A stretch of 8,360 nucleotides of DNA from Gammaproteobacteria bacterium (GTDB taxonomy: Bacteria; Pseudomonadota; Gammaproteobacteria; PS1; Pseudothioglobaceae). The first letter of the stretch is position 1; every line of letters starts with the position of its first letter. Position numbers and translations under genes: made by a program. This document shows, in pieces, positions 1-5,485 of this stretch. The notes beneath the pieces were generated by a model. That model made no database searches. It had not been told where the DNA came from and saw only the letters and a program-made list of their open reading frames with translations. The stretch is from assembly GCA_028599035.1 (NCBI GenBank), contig JAQRMT010000063.1:1-8360 (forward strand), given 5' to 3'.

Positions 1-114
1 TTAATGAATAATAGACCTAGGAAATGCTTGGGGTGGAAAACCCCATTTGAAGTCTTTGCTGAATTAACTGGTAAAGACTATTTTTTAAATGGAAGTGTTG
101 CACTTATGGGTTGA
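1..114 (+). CDS. IS30-family transposase, C-terminal fragment (5' end outside the window)
   Basis: Frame 1 is open from the first base to a TGA at 112-114 and encodes 37 residues. They begin LMNNRPRKCLGWKTPFEVF and end GSVALMG. The NNRPRKCLGWKTPFEVF block is the characteristic tail of IS30-family DDE transposases, following the last catalytic helix, and a VAL-x tail encoded inside the terminal repeat is typical of the family. The protein cuts and joins the IS ends during transposition. The catalytic residues lie upstream and cannot be seen, so whether the full gene is intact is unknown. An identical fragment is encoded on the minus strand at the other end of the window. Confidence 0.85.
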   Translation, partial: LMNNRPRKCLGWKTPFEVFAELTGKDYFLNGSVALMG

Positions 115-121
115 ATTCGCC
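1..121 (+). mobile_element. 3' end of an IS30-type insertion sequence, left copy (partial)
   Basis: These 121 bases recur perfectly, in inverted orientation, at 8240-8360; the match stops at base 122, where the two flanks diverge. The segment contains the transposase C-terminus, and its last bases (from about 94, containing GTTGCACTTATGGGTTGAATT and ending TTCGCC) have the look of an IS30-family terminal inverted repeat that overlaps the end of the transposase gene. The outer part of the element lies beyond the window. The element end falls 25 bases downstream of the rpmG stop codon. The family call rests on the protein fragment and on the style of the terminus; the exact end of the element could differ by a base or two. 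Confidence 0.85.
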
Positions 122-146
122 CTTTGATATAGACCTGCTGTATCCA

Positions 147-302
147 TTATTTAATCTTAGCTTCCTTGTACATTACATGCTGTCTAACCACTGGATCAAA
201 CTTTTTAACTTCTACCTTTTCTGGATGTAGTCGTTTATTCTTAGTTGTGGTATAAAAATGACCTGTTTTGGCTGATGATACTAATCTGATTTTCTCTCTC
301 AT
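147..302 (-). CDS. rpmG: 50S ribosomal protein L33
   Basis: The product is a 51-residue protein of the large ribosomal subunit, near the tRNA exit site. The translation starts MREKIRLVSSAKTGHFYTTT and ends VVRQHVMYKEAKIK. It aligns by eye along its whole length with E. coli L33 (55 residues), lacking only the first four residues (MAKG). There are no CxxC pairs, so it is the zinc-independent (C-minus) form. The start is fixed by an in-frame stop two codons upstream and by an AAGGGGT ribosome-binding site that overlaps the rpmB stop codon. It is the second gene of an rpmB-rpmG operon with a 10-base gap. Only 25 bases separate its stop codon from the IS end at 121, and no terminator is visible in that gap. 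Confidence 0.97.
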   Translation of the reverse strand: MREKIRLVSSAKTGHFYTTTKNKRLHPEKVEVKKFDPVVRQHVMYKEAKIK

Positions 303-312
303 AACTTACCCC

Positions 313-549
313 TTAAACCTTTTCGCCACGAGCGCGAATTTCTATTAATACGGTGTCAATGCCTTTTTTATCGACAATTCTTAAACCTTTGGCTGTTAAT
401 TTTAACTTTACAAAACGGTTCTCACTTTCTACCCAAAAACGGTGGGTGTGCAAATTTGGATAAAAACGCCTACGCGTTCTATTATTTGCGTGTGATACAT
501 TATTGCCGCTCATTGGGCGTTTGCCCGTTACTTGACATACCTTTGCCAT
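313..549 (-). CDS. rpmB: 50S ribosomal protein L28
   Basis: The product is a 78-residue large-subunit ribosomal protein, the same length as E. coli L28. The N-terminus MAKVCQVTGKRPMSGNNVSH, the central FYPNLHTHRFWVESENRFVKL block and the C-terminal KKGIDTVL...RARGEKV match the family from end to end. The ATG has a good ribosome-binding site (AGGTGA, ending 4 bases upstream). A near-consensus promoter lies at 582-610, giving a predicted leader of about 25 bases. The gene leads the rpmB-rpmG operon, the conserved bacterial arrangement, and is divergent from the tRNA-Ser gene. Confidence 0.98.
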   Translation of the reverse strand: MAKVCQVTGKRPMSGNNVSHANNRTRRRFYPNLHTHRFWVESENRFVKLKLTAKGLRIVDKKGIDTVLIEIRARGEKV

Positions 550-581
550 AGTTCACCTATCTAAAAACCTAAAAAGAAGGC

Positions 582-610
582 ATTATACTTAAAAAACAGT
601 TGACTTTCAA
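582..610 (-). promoter_or_regulatory. sigma70-type promoter of rpmB-rpmG
   Basis: Read on the minus strand, the -35 box is TTGAAA (605-610), followed by a 17-base spacer and a perfect TATAAT -10 box (582-587). Transcription would start near 575, leaving about 25 bases before the rpmB ATG. Matching 11 of 12 consensus bases at ideal spacing suggests strong constitutive expression, as expected for ribosomal proteins. Confidence 0.85.
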
Positions 611-631
611 AGTTAAATTTTATCAATTCTA

Positions 632-660
632 TTTACTATTGATACAACTCTCGGTATCAT
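632..660 (+). promoter_or_regulatory. probable promoter of the tRNA-Ser gene
   Basis: A TTTACT -35-like box (632-637) is separated by 17 bases from a TATCAT -10-like box (655-660), 10 bases before the mature 5' end of the tRNA at 671. The position is right for a tRNA promoter with a very short leader, although the -35 box matches consensus at only 4 of 6 bases. It lies back to back with the rpmB promoter. Confidence 0.55.
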
Positions 661-670
661 ACACCCCTTC

Positions 671-760
671 GGAGGGATGGCAGAGCGGTTGAATGCACTG
701 GTCTTGAAAACCAGCAAGGATTAATCTCCTTCTAGGGTTCAAATCCCTATCCCTCCACCA
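671..760 (+). tRNA. tRNA-Ser (anticodon TGA)
   Basis: The 90-base gene folds into a class II cloverleaf. The acceptor stem GGAGGGA (671-677) pairs with TCCCTCC (750-756). The anticodon stem CTGGT (698-702) pairs with ACCAG (710-714) around the loop CTTGAAA, with the anticodon TGA at 705-707. A long variable arm (AAGGA/TCCTT type) identifies a serine tRNA. The T arm is TAGGG (733-737) with CCCTA (745-749) around the loop TTCAAAT. CCA is encoded at 758-760. The tRNA reads UCA and, depending on modification, other UCN codons. The discriminator base at 757 is A, whereas E. coli serine tRNAs carry G. No terminator immediately follows. Confidence 0.97.
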
Positions 761-817
761 TATTAATGGCTTAGACTTAGTGTCAATACTTTCAAGCCAC
801 ATCAAAATAGAAAATGA

Positions 818-1189
818 CTACATTTTGACAACAGGTGTAAATTCTAATTCATCTTGTAAATGGTTAGATGCAAAATGTACATAGTACATTGTCACCATTC
901 ATAATAAAATGACTTGTAAAAGTGTGGCGTAGTATGTGCGCACTTTGTTCTTCAACTTTTTTAATACCTGATTTTTATAACAATTAGCAAAGATGTCCTT
1001 GCTAGCAGATAAAGGCAATTCTAATTTATCAGCAAGTTCTTCCTTAATTGACAAATATCTTGCCTTGCCATTTATGACTGATATTGGCGGTTTTTTAATG
1101 AGAACTAGGCTTTTATTATATATTTTGACTTTAAGGAATTGAAGGGTTTGGTTTTTGATGGTTGATTTTAAAGGTGTGATGCGGTGGCC
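818..1189 (-). pseudogene. unidentified reading frame, probably a gene remnant
   Basis: On the minus strand the frame is open for 96 codons from 1189 to 902, just after a TGA at 1190-1192. It hits a TGA at 899-901 and continues in the same frame from an ATG at 896-898 for 26 more codons to a TAG at 818-820. The middle of the translation looks protein-like, with residues such as KKPPISVINGKARYLSIKEE followed by LADKLELPLSASKD. The first segment has no ATG, so a start would have to be a rare codon such as the TTG in ARYL. I do not recognise a family. The likely reading is a decayed gene that has lost its start and gained a stop; a chance AT-rich open frame is the alternative. Confidence 0.3.
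874..890. repeat. 17-base perfect palindrome with a 3-base centre
   Basis: AATGTAC (874-880) and GTACATT (884-890) are perfect inverted repeats around ATA. No T-run follows on either strand, so it is not a terminator. It lies within the unidentified minus-strand frame, just beyond its internal stop codon. It could be a protein-binding site, a small RNA hairpin or chance. Confidence 0.35.
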
Positions 1190-1195
1190 TCATAT

Positions 1196-1229
1196 TGGGT
1201 CTTAACTAGTTAAGTTAAGACCCATTTTT
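1196..1229 (+). terminator. rho-independent terminator upstream of the atp operon
   Basis: An 11-base perfect stem, TGGGTCTTAAC (1196-1206) with GTTAAGACCCA (1214-1224), encloses a 7-base loop and is followed directly by TTTTT (1225-1229). The T-run is on the plus strand only; on the minus strand the stem is followed by AATATG, so it stops rightward transcription. It lies about 45 bases before the atp promoter and should insulate the operon from transcription entering from the tRNA-Ser side. Confidence 0.85.
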
Positions 1230-1267
1230 AATATATGCCCACCAAAATTAAAATCATAATTCAATGA

Positions 1268-1283
1268 AATTGTCTTCACAATT
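1268..1283. promoter_or_regulatory. dyad overlapping the atp -35 box (candidate operator)
   Basis: AATTGT (1268-1273) and ACAATT (1278-1283) form a perfect 6-base inverted repeat with a 4-base centre. The -35 box TTCACA (1275-1280) lies inside it, so a protein bound here would compete with RNA polymerase. No regulator is identified, and a dyad this short can arise by chance in AT-rich DNA. Confidence 0.3.
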
Positions 1284-1303
1284 GTTGCCTACGACTGTAT
1301 AAT
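1275..1303 (+). promoter_or_regulatory. sigma70-type promoter of the atp operon
   Basis: The -35 box TTCACA (1275-1280, 5 of 6 matches) is followed by a 17-base spacer and a perfect TATAAT -10 box (1298-1303). Transcription should begin near 1310. That gives a leader of about 46 bases if atpI starts at 1356 and leaves no room for a ribosome-binding site if it starts at the TTG at 1314. It is the strongest promoter seen upstream of the nine atp genes. Confidence 0.85.
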
Positions 1304-1355
1304 TTACATTTTTTTGTGGGTTTGTGGTATTAAAGTTTTGGCAGTAAATAACAGT

Positions 1356-1697
1356 ATGCCAAAAATTCAATTAACCATTATATTGGTGTCTATCGCTTAT
1401 TTTTCCACCTTGAGTTTAGATGTTTATGCGGGTTTTTCTGCATTCTACGGGGGGTTAGTTAGTTTGGTTAATACCTTTCTGGTCGATAGACACATACGCA
1501 AACAAAAAAATGATGTAACCATTAGCGCCCAAGCAGGTGTTTGGATGATGGTCATTAGCATAGTGATGCGAATGGCAATGGTGGTGGGTTTAACTTTAGC
1601 AGGTCGATTTGTTTTTGAGTTAAACGCAGATGCGTTAATTATTGGTTTAATTTTAGGATTAATTGGTTTTTTAATGGACAAGGCTTTGCAGAAATAA
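1356..1697 (+). CDS. atpI: ATP synthase protein I (AtpI-type assembly factor)
   Basis: The product is a 113-residue inner-membrane protein with four predicted membrane segments (about residues 4-22, 25-43, 61-83 and 91-108). In this family the protein assists assembly of the c-ring and Fo and is generally dispensable for activity. The FSAFYGGLVSLVNTFLVDR block after the first helix and the MRMAMVVGLTLAG helix are typical of AtpI. The frame extends upstream to a TTG at 1314, but that codon lies within a few bases of the predicted transcription start. ATG 1356 is therefore preferred, although its ribosome-binding site is weak. The family diverges fast, so the call leans on position as first gene of the operon. 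Its TAA overlaps the atpB start codon (TAATG), indicating translational coupling. Confidence 0.9.
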   Translation: MPKIQLTIILVSIAYFSTLSLDVYAGFSAFYGGLVSLVNTFLVDRHIRKQKNDVTISAQAGVWMMVISIVMRMAMVVGLTLAGRFVFELNADALIIGLILGLIGFLMDKALQK

Positions 1698-2572
1698 TGT
1701 CAGCAGGAAACGAACTTATCGCCTCTGGCGATTATATTAAACACCACCTACAGAACTTAACCTATGGTCAGTTCCCCGACGGCCATTGGGGTCTGGCGCA
1801 TACGGCTGCAGAAGCAAAAGAAATGGGATTTATGGCATTTCACCTAGACACCCTAGGGGTTTCATTTTTATTGGGCGCAGCATTTTTGTTTTTATTCTAC
1901 CGTGTTGGCAAAAAAATGACGGCTGACACACCTTCAGGTATTCAAAATTTTATTGAGAGTATTTTCGATTTTATTGATGAAAATGTTCGTGGCTCATTTA
2001 ATGGTAAAAATCCATTAGTCGCGCCCTTGGCATTAACGGTGTTTGTTTGGATTGTACTAATGAACACGATGGATTTAGTGCCTGTTGATTGGTTGCCGTT
2101 TGTGGCTCAGCAAGTCGGTGTATTTTTTGGCGCCGACCCGCACCATGTTTTCTTTAAAGTAGTGCCAACCACTGATCCAAATGCAACTTTTGGTTTGGCA
2201 ATTGGAGTTTTCTTATTAATGCTATATTACAGCATTAAAATCAAGGGTTTTGGCGGCTTTACTGCGGAATTAACCCTACACCCTTTCTCATCTAATAACC
2301 CTTTTCTAAAAGTTTTATTAATTCCTGCTAACTTCTTCTTAGAATTTGTTTCTTTAATTGCAAAGCCAGTATCGCACTCTTTGCGTTTATTCGGTAACAT
2401 GTATGCGGGTGAAATGATTTTCATCTTAATTGCATTATTGCCGTTTTGGATTCAGTGGACATTGTCATTGCCTTGGGCAATCTTCCACATTTTAATCGTA
2501 TTACTACAAGCCTTTATCTTTATGACTTTGGTAATTGTGTATATGGATATGGCCCATGATGAGGGGCATTAA
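1697..2572 (+). CDS. atpB: F0F1 ATP synthase subunit a
   Basis: The product is the 291-residue integral membrane subunit that forms the two proton half-channels against the c-ring. The essential arginine is Arg230 in SLRLFGNMYAGE, equivalent to E. coli Arg210. Glu239 (E. coli Glu219) and Gln271 in LQAFIFMTLVIVYMDMAHDE (E. coli Gln252) are also present. Hydrophobic helices are visible at about 50-69, 107-128, 164-181, 204-222, 238-255 and 258-283. The LMNTMDLVPVDWLP and ELTLHPF blocks are further family landmarks. It is about 20 residues longer than the E. coli protein, with extra residues around 140-155 and 198-206. The ATG overlaps the atpI stop by one base. Confidence 0.98.
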   Translation: MSAGNELIASGDYIKHHLQNLTYGQFPDGHWGLAHTAAEAKEMGFMAFHLDTLGVSFLLGAAFLFLFYRVGKKMTADTPSGIQNFIESIFDFIDENVRGSFNGKNPLVAPLALTVFVWIVLMNTMDLVPVDWLPFVAQQVGVFFGADPHHVFFKVVPTTDPNATFGLAIGVFLLMLYYSIKIKGFGGFTAELTLHPFSSNNPFLKVLLIPANFFLEFVSLIAKPVSHSLRLFGNMYAGEMIFILIALLPFWIQWTLSLPWAIFHILIVLLQAFIFMTLVIVYMDMAHDEGH

Positions 2573-2590
2573 TTTTTTTTAAATAGGAGT
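2573..2590 (+). promoter_or_regulatory. U-rich leader and strong ribosome-binding site of atpE
   Basis: The 23-base gap between atpB and atpE opens with eight T residues (2573-2580) and contains AGGAG (2585-2589), 6 bases before the ATG. Subunit c is needed in about ten copies per complex, and in E. coli a U-rich element before the atpE ribosome-binding site raises its translation. The same role here is inferred from position and composition. Confidence 0.5.
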
Positions 2591-2595
2591 AAGAA

Positions 2596-2835
2596 ATGAC
2601 AGAAGTACAAGCAACATTATTTTTAGCAGGTTCAATCTTAATGGGTTTAGGTGCATTAGGTGCAGCAGTTGGTATTGGCATCTTGGGCGCTAGATTCTTA
2701 GAAGGTGCGGCGCGTCAGCCAGAGCTTATCCCAATGCTTAGAACGCAAATGTTCATCGTTATGGGTCTAGTAGATGCGGTTCCAATGATTGCAGTAGGTA
2801 TCTCAATGTATATCTTATTTGCGGTTGCTGGTTAA
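2596..2835 (+). CDS. atpE: F0F1 ATP synthase subunit c
   Basis: The product is a 79-residue hairpin of two membrane helices (about 8-36 and 48-78) that forms the rotating proton-carrying ring. The glycine-rich first helix GALGAAVGIGILGARFLEG, the polar loop RQP at 40-42 and the proton-binding Asp60 in VMGLVDAVPMIAVG match E. coli subunit c (Asp61) almost residue for residue. The carboxylate is Asp followed by Ala-Val-Pro, without the Glu and Ser/Thr ligand pattern of sodium-coupled rings, so the enzyme is predicted to be proton-driven. The start is supported by a strong AGGAG ribosome-binding site. Confidence 0.99.
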   Translation: MTEVQATLFLAGSILMGLGALGAAVGIGILGARFLEGAARQPELIPMLRTQMFIVMGLVDAVPMIAVGISMYILFAVAG

Positions 2836-2862
2836 TTTGACCTCAATCAAAAGGTAGAAACA

Positions 2863-3333
2863 ATGAATATTAATTTAACAATGATTGGTCAATTAATCAT
2901 GTTTGCCATGTTTACATGGTTCTGCATGAAGTTTGTATGGCCGCCAATTGTTGCCGCCATGGAAGAGCGTAAAAAACGCATCGAAAGCGGTTTGATTGCG
3001 GCAGAACGAGGACTATCAGAGCACAAAGAGGCGCAGCAAAAAGCCCAAGAAATGCTTAATCAGTCTAAAAATCAGGCTTCTGAGATTATTGCCAATGCGG
3101 CTAAACAAGCATCAGGTATCGTTGAAGACGCTAAAGGCGTTGCTTCTCAAGAGGCGCAGCGCATTAAAACGCAAGCACACGGGGAGATTGAACAAGAGTC
3201 TCAACGAGTGCGTAATGAGTTAAAGGACCAAGTGTCTGGTTTAGTCATGCAAGGCGTGCGTTCGGTTTTAGGCAAAGAGGTGGATGCGAAAGCACATCAA
3301 GACATGTTAAAAAAATTGTCACAGACACTATAA
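2863..3333 (+). CDS. atpF: F0F1 ATP synthase subunit b
   Basis: The product is the 156-residue peripheral-stalk subunit, exactly the E. coli length, which forms a dimer joining subunit a to delta and alpha. One N-terminal membrane helix (about 5-25) is followed by the CMKFVWPP turn and Arg36, conserved in E. coli. From about 34 to the end lies a long charged, alanine- and glutamine-rich coiled coil (for example AQEMLNQSKNQASEIIANAA). The C-terminal helix ends KAHQDMLKKLSQTL, which contacts delta. An AAGGT ribosome-binding site precedes the ATG, 27 bases after atpE. Confidence 0.98.
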   Translation: MNINLTMIGQLIMFAMFTWFCMKFVWPPIVAAMEERKKRIESGLIAAERGLSEHKEAQQKAQEMLNQSKNQASEIIANAAKQASGIVEDAKGVASQEAQRIKTQAHGEIEQESQRVRNELKDQVSGLVMQGVRSVLGKEVDAKAHQDMLKKLSQTL

Positions 3334-3342
3334 GGCTATCCA

Positions 3343-3894
3343 GTGGAACTAACAACAATTGCCAAACCTTACGCCAATGCAGTTTTTGAAATTGCACAGC
3401 AAAACAAGTCTTATGCCGACTGGAAAGATGTTTTGGAGGTCGGAGCATTGGTTGCTGATGATGCAACAATGCGTGCATTTGTTGCTGCGCCTAGTTCGAC
3501 TAAGTCTGATAAGGTAAAGACAATGACCGCAGTATTTGAGTCGGCACTAGGTAGGGCGTTAAGCAAGCAAGAGGCGATATTTATTGGCTTATTATTAGAG
3601 AACGGTCGTGTCGGCGTTTTGCCAAATATTCTAGAATTATTTGAGACAATGTCCAATCTTAATGGTGATGCTAAGGCGTTTCATGTAATTAGTGCTTATA
3701 AATTAAGTGCGAAAGAAAAAAAGCAAATCGTTAGCGATTTGTCAGATAAATACAACACAACAGTCAGCATTGATACCAAAGTAGATGAAAATCTAGTCGG
3801 CGGCGTGGTGATTAAAGAAGGCGATAGGGTGATTGACTTGTCAATTCAAGCTCGGATAAATGAGTTAAGTTCATGTCTGTCAGTTGTTCATTAA
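3343..3894 (+). CDS. atpH: F0F1 ATP synthase subunit delta
   Basis: The product is the 183-residue OSCP/delta subunit that caps F1 and holds the peripheral stalk. The N-terminal TIAKPYANAVFEIA helix starts the helical domain that binds alpha. The C-terminal signature is VDENLVGGVVIKEGDRVID (about 147-165). The tail ARINELSSCLSVVH is somewhat diverged from the usual RGRL-type ending. The gene starts at GTG, with AAGG overlapping the atpF stop codon as its ribosome-binding site, a 9-base gap that suggests coupled translation. No closer ATG fits the family's N-terminus. Confidence 0.97.
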   Translation: MELTTIAKPYANAVFEIAQQNKSYADWKDVLEVGALVADDATMRAFVAAPSSTKSDKVKTMTAVFESALGRALSKQEAIFIGLLLENGRVGVLPNILELFETMSNLNGDAKAFHVISAYKLSAKEKKQIVSDLSDKYNTTVSIDTKVDENLVGGVVIKEGDRVIDLSIQARINELSSCLSVVH

Positions 3895-3930
3895 ATTTTA
3901 AAATTATAATATTATTAAAGAGGAATAGTT

Positions 3931-5472
3931 ATGCAATTAAACGCCAGCGAAATTAGTGATTTAATTAAAAAACAAATAGAAGGGTTTGATTTTGCAGCCG
4001 AGGCTCGCACTGAGGGAACAGTAATCAGTGTGAGTGATGGCATTGTTCGTATTCATGGATTGGCCGATGTTCAGTTTGGTGAAATGCTTGAATTCACTGG
4101 CAATACATTCGGTATGGCACTTAACTTAGAGCAAGACTCCGTTGGTGCAGTAGTGCTGGGTGACTATTTGCATATTTCTGAAGGTGACACGGTTAAGTGC
4201 ACCGACCGTCTAATGGAAGTGCCTGTTGGTGAGGCGATGTTAGGTCGTGTTGTCAATCCGCTAGGTAAGCCGATTGACGGCAAAGGCGATATTGACAGCC
4301 AAGCTTCACGCCCATTAGAAATTGTTGCACCAGGTGTTATTGACCGTCAATCAGTTGACCAGCCAATTCAAACAGGTGTTAAGGCGATTGACGCTATGGT
4401 GCCAGTAGGTCGTGGGCAGCGAGAGCTGATTATTGGCGACAGACAAACAGGTAAAACAGCCGTTGCAGTCGATGCCATTATTAACCAAAAGAATACAGGC
4501 GTTAAATGTGTGTATGTTGCGATTGGTCAAAAAGACTCTTCAGTGGCAGCGGTTGTGCGTAAGTTAGAAGAGCATGGTGCATTAGAAAATACAGTAATTG
4601 TTTCGGCAGGTGCTTCTGATTCAGCAGCGCTACAATATATTGCACCTTATGCAGGCTGTGCAATGGGTGAATACTTTCGTGACCGTGGCGAAGATGCTTT
4701 GATTGTCTATGATGATTTGACCAAACAAGCATGGGCGTATCGTGAAGTGTCTTTACTATTAAAGCGCCCGCCAGGTCGTGAAGCGTATCCAGGTGATGTA
4801 TTTTATTTGCACTCTCGCTTACTTGAGCGCGCATCCCGTGTCAACGCAGACTATGTTGAAAACTTCACCAATGGCGAGGTTAAGGGTCAAACAGGCTCAT
4901 TAACTGCATTGCCTATTATTGAAACCCAAGGGGGCGATGTATCTGCATTCGTGCCAACCAATGTAATTTCTATTACTGATGGTCAAATTTTCTTAGAAAC
5001 CGACCTATTTAACGCCGGCATTCGTCCAGCGATTAACGCGGGCCTGTCTGTATCACGAGTGGGTGGTGCGGCACAAACCAATATTATTAAAAAATTAGGT
5101 GGTGGTATTCGTCTTGACCTTGCTCAGTATCGTGAATTAGCGGCTTTTGCACAATTTGCATCAGACCTTGATGCAGAGACAAAAGCACAAATCGACCGTG
5201 GTCAACGAGTAACAGAGCTGATGAAGCAAAATCAATATTCACCATTGTCCGTGGCTGAAATGGCAACTTCATTGTTTGCCGCTAACTCAGGTGTATTGGA
5301 TGACATTGATGCCAACAAAGTGGTTGATTTTGAGGCGGCATTGCTTGCTTATATGGGTTCAAATCAAGCGACACTAATGAATAAAATCAATGAAACAGGT
5401 GATTATAACGATGATATTGCGAATGAATTACAAGCAGCAATTGACGATTTTAAAACAAACCACACTTGGTAG
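3931..5472 (+). CDS. atpA: F0F1 ATP synthase subunit alpha
   Basis: The product is 513 residues long, identical in length to E. coli alpha, and forms the non-catalytic nucleotide-binding positions of the F1 hexamer. Domains in order are an N-terminal beta barrel (about 25-95), the nucleotide-binding domain (95-380) and a C-terminal helical bundle. The Walker A loop is GDRQTGKT (169-176) and the Walker B strand is ALIVYDD (256-262). The family signature PAINAGLSVS (366-375) is followed by the arginine finger Arg376, which reaches into the catalytic site of beta. All match E. coli numbering. An AGAGGA ribosome-binding site (3919-3924) precedes the ATG, in a 36-base AT-rich gap after atpH. Confidence 0.99.
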   Translation: MQLNASEISDLIKKQIEGFDFAAEARTEGTVISVSDGIVRIHGLADVQFGEMLEFTGNTFGMALNLEQDSVGAVVLGDYLHISEGDTVKCTDRLMEVPVGEAMLGRVVNPLGKPIDGKGDIDSQASRPLEIVAPGVIDRQSVDQPIQTGVKAIDAMVPVGRGQRELIIGDRQTGKTAVAVDAIINQKNTGVKCVYVAIGQKDSSVAAVVRKLEEHGALENTVIVSAGASDSAALQYIAPYAGCAMGEYFRDRGEDALIVYDDLTKQAWAYREVSLLLKRPPGREAYPGDVFYLHSRLLERASRVNADYVENFTNGEVKGQTGSLTALPIIETQGGDVSAFVPTNVISITDGQIFLETDLFNAGIRPAINAGLSVSRVGGAAQTNIIKKLGGGIRLDLAQYRELAAFAQFASDLDAETKAQIDRGQRVTELMKQNQYSPLSVAEMATSLFAANSGVLDDIDANKVVDFEAALLAYMGSNQATLMNKINETGDYNDDIANELQAAIDDFKTNHTW

Positions 5473-5485
5473 AGTAGAGTAAATA

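Larger units (their letters stand above)
761..1195. other. gene-poor spacer between tRNA-Ser and the atp terminator
   Basis: These 435 bases hold no gene I can recognise. Three things are visible in them. One is an unidentified minus-strand reading frame (818-1189) with one internal stop and no ATG near its start. The second is a perfect 7-base inverted repeat at 874-890. The third is a weak hairpin at 919-946. A 49-codon plus-strand frame at 993-1142 overlaps the minus-strand frame and shows no family resemblance. Base composition resembles the rest of the window. Confidence 0.6.

Noticed and set aside
919..946. Hairpin AAAGTGTG/CGCACTTT as a tRNA-Ser terminator
   Set aside because: The stem includes a G-U pair and a 12-base loop, and the T-run comes only after an interrupted stretch about 10 bases later.
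993..1142. 49-codon plus-strand frame in the spacer (MSLLADKG...)
   Set aside because: It is antisense to the better-looking minus-strand frame, has no clear ribosome-binding site and resembles no family I know.
1314..1355. Upstream extension of atpI from the TTG at 1314
   Set aside because: The TTG lies within a few bases of the predicted transcription start near 1310, leaves no room for a ribosome-binding site, and the extra residues do not look like the AtpI N-terminus.
3884..3910. Internal promoter before atpA (perfect TATAAT at 3905-3910)
   Set aside because: The gap is very AT-rich, and the only -35 candidate (TTGTTC) is a poor match with a 15-base spacer, so the -10 match is likely chance.
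4502..4834. 110-codon minus-strand frame inside atpA, and similar antisense frames elsewhere in the operon
   Set aside because: They are opposite strongly conserved coding sequence, have no family resemblance or plausible expression signals, and are explained by codon bias of the real genes.
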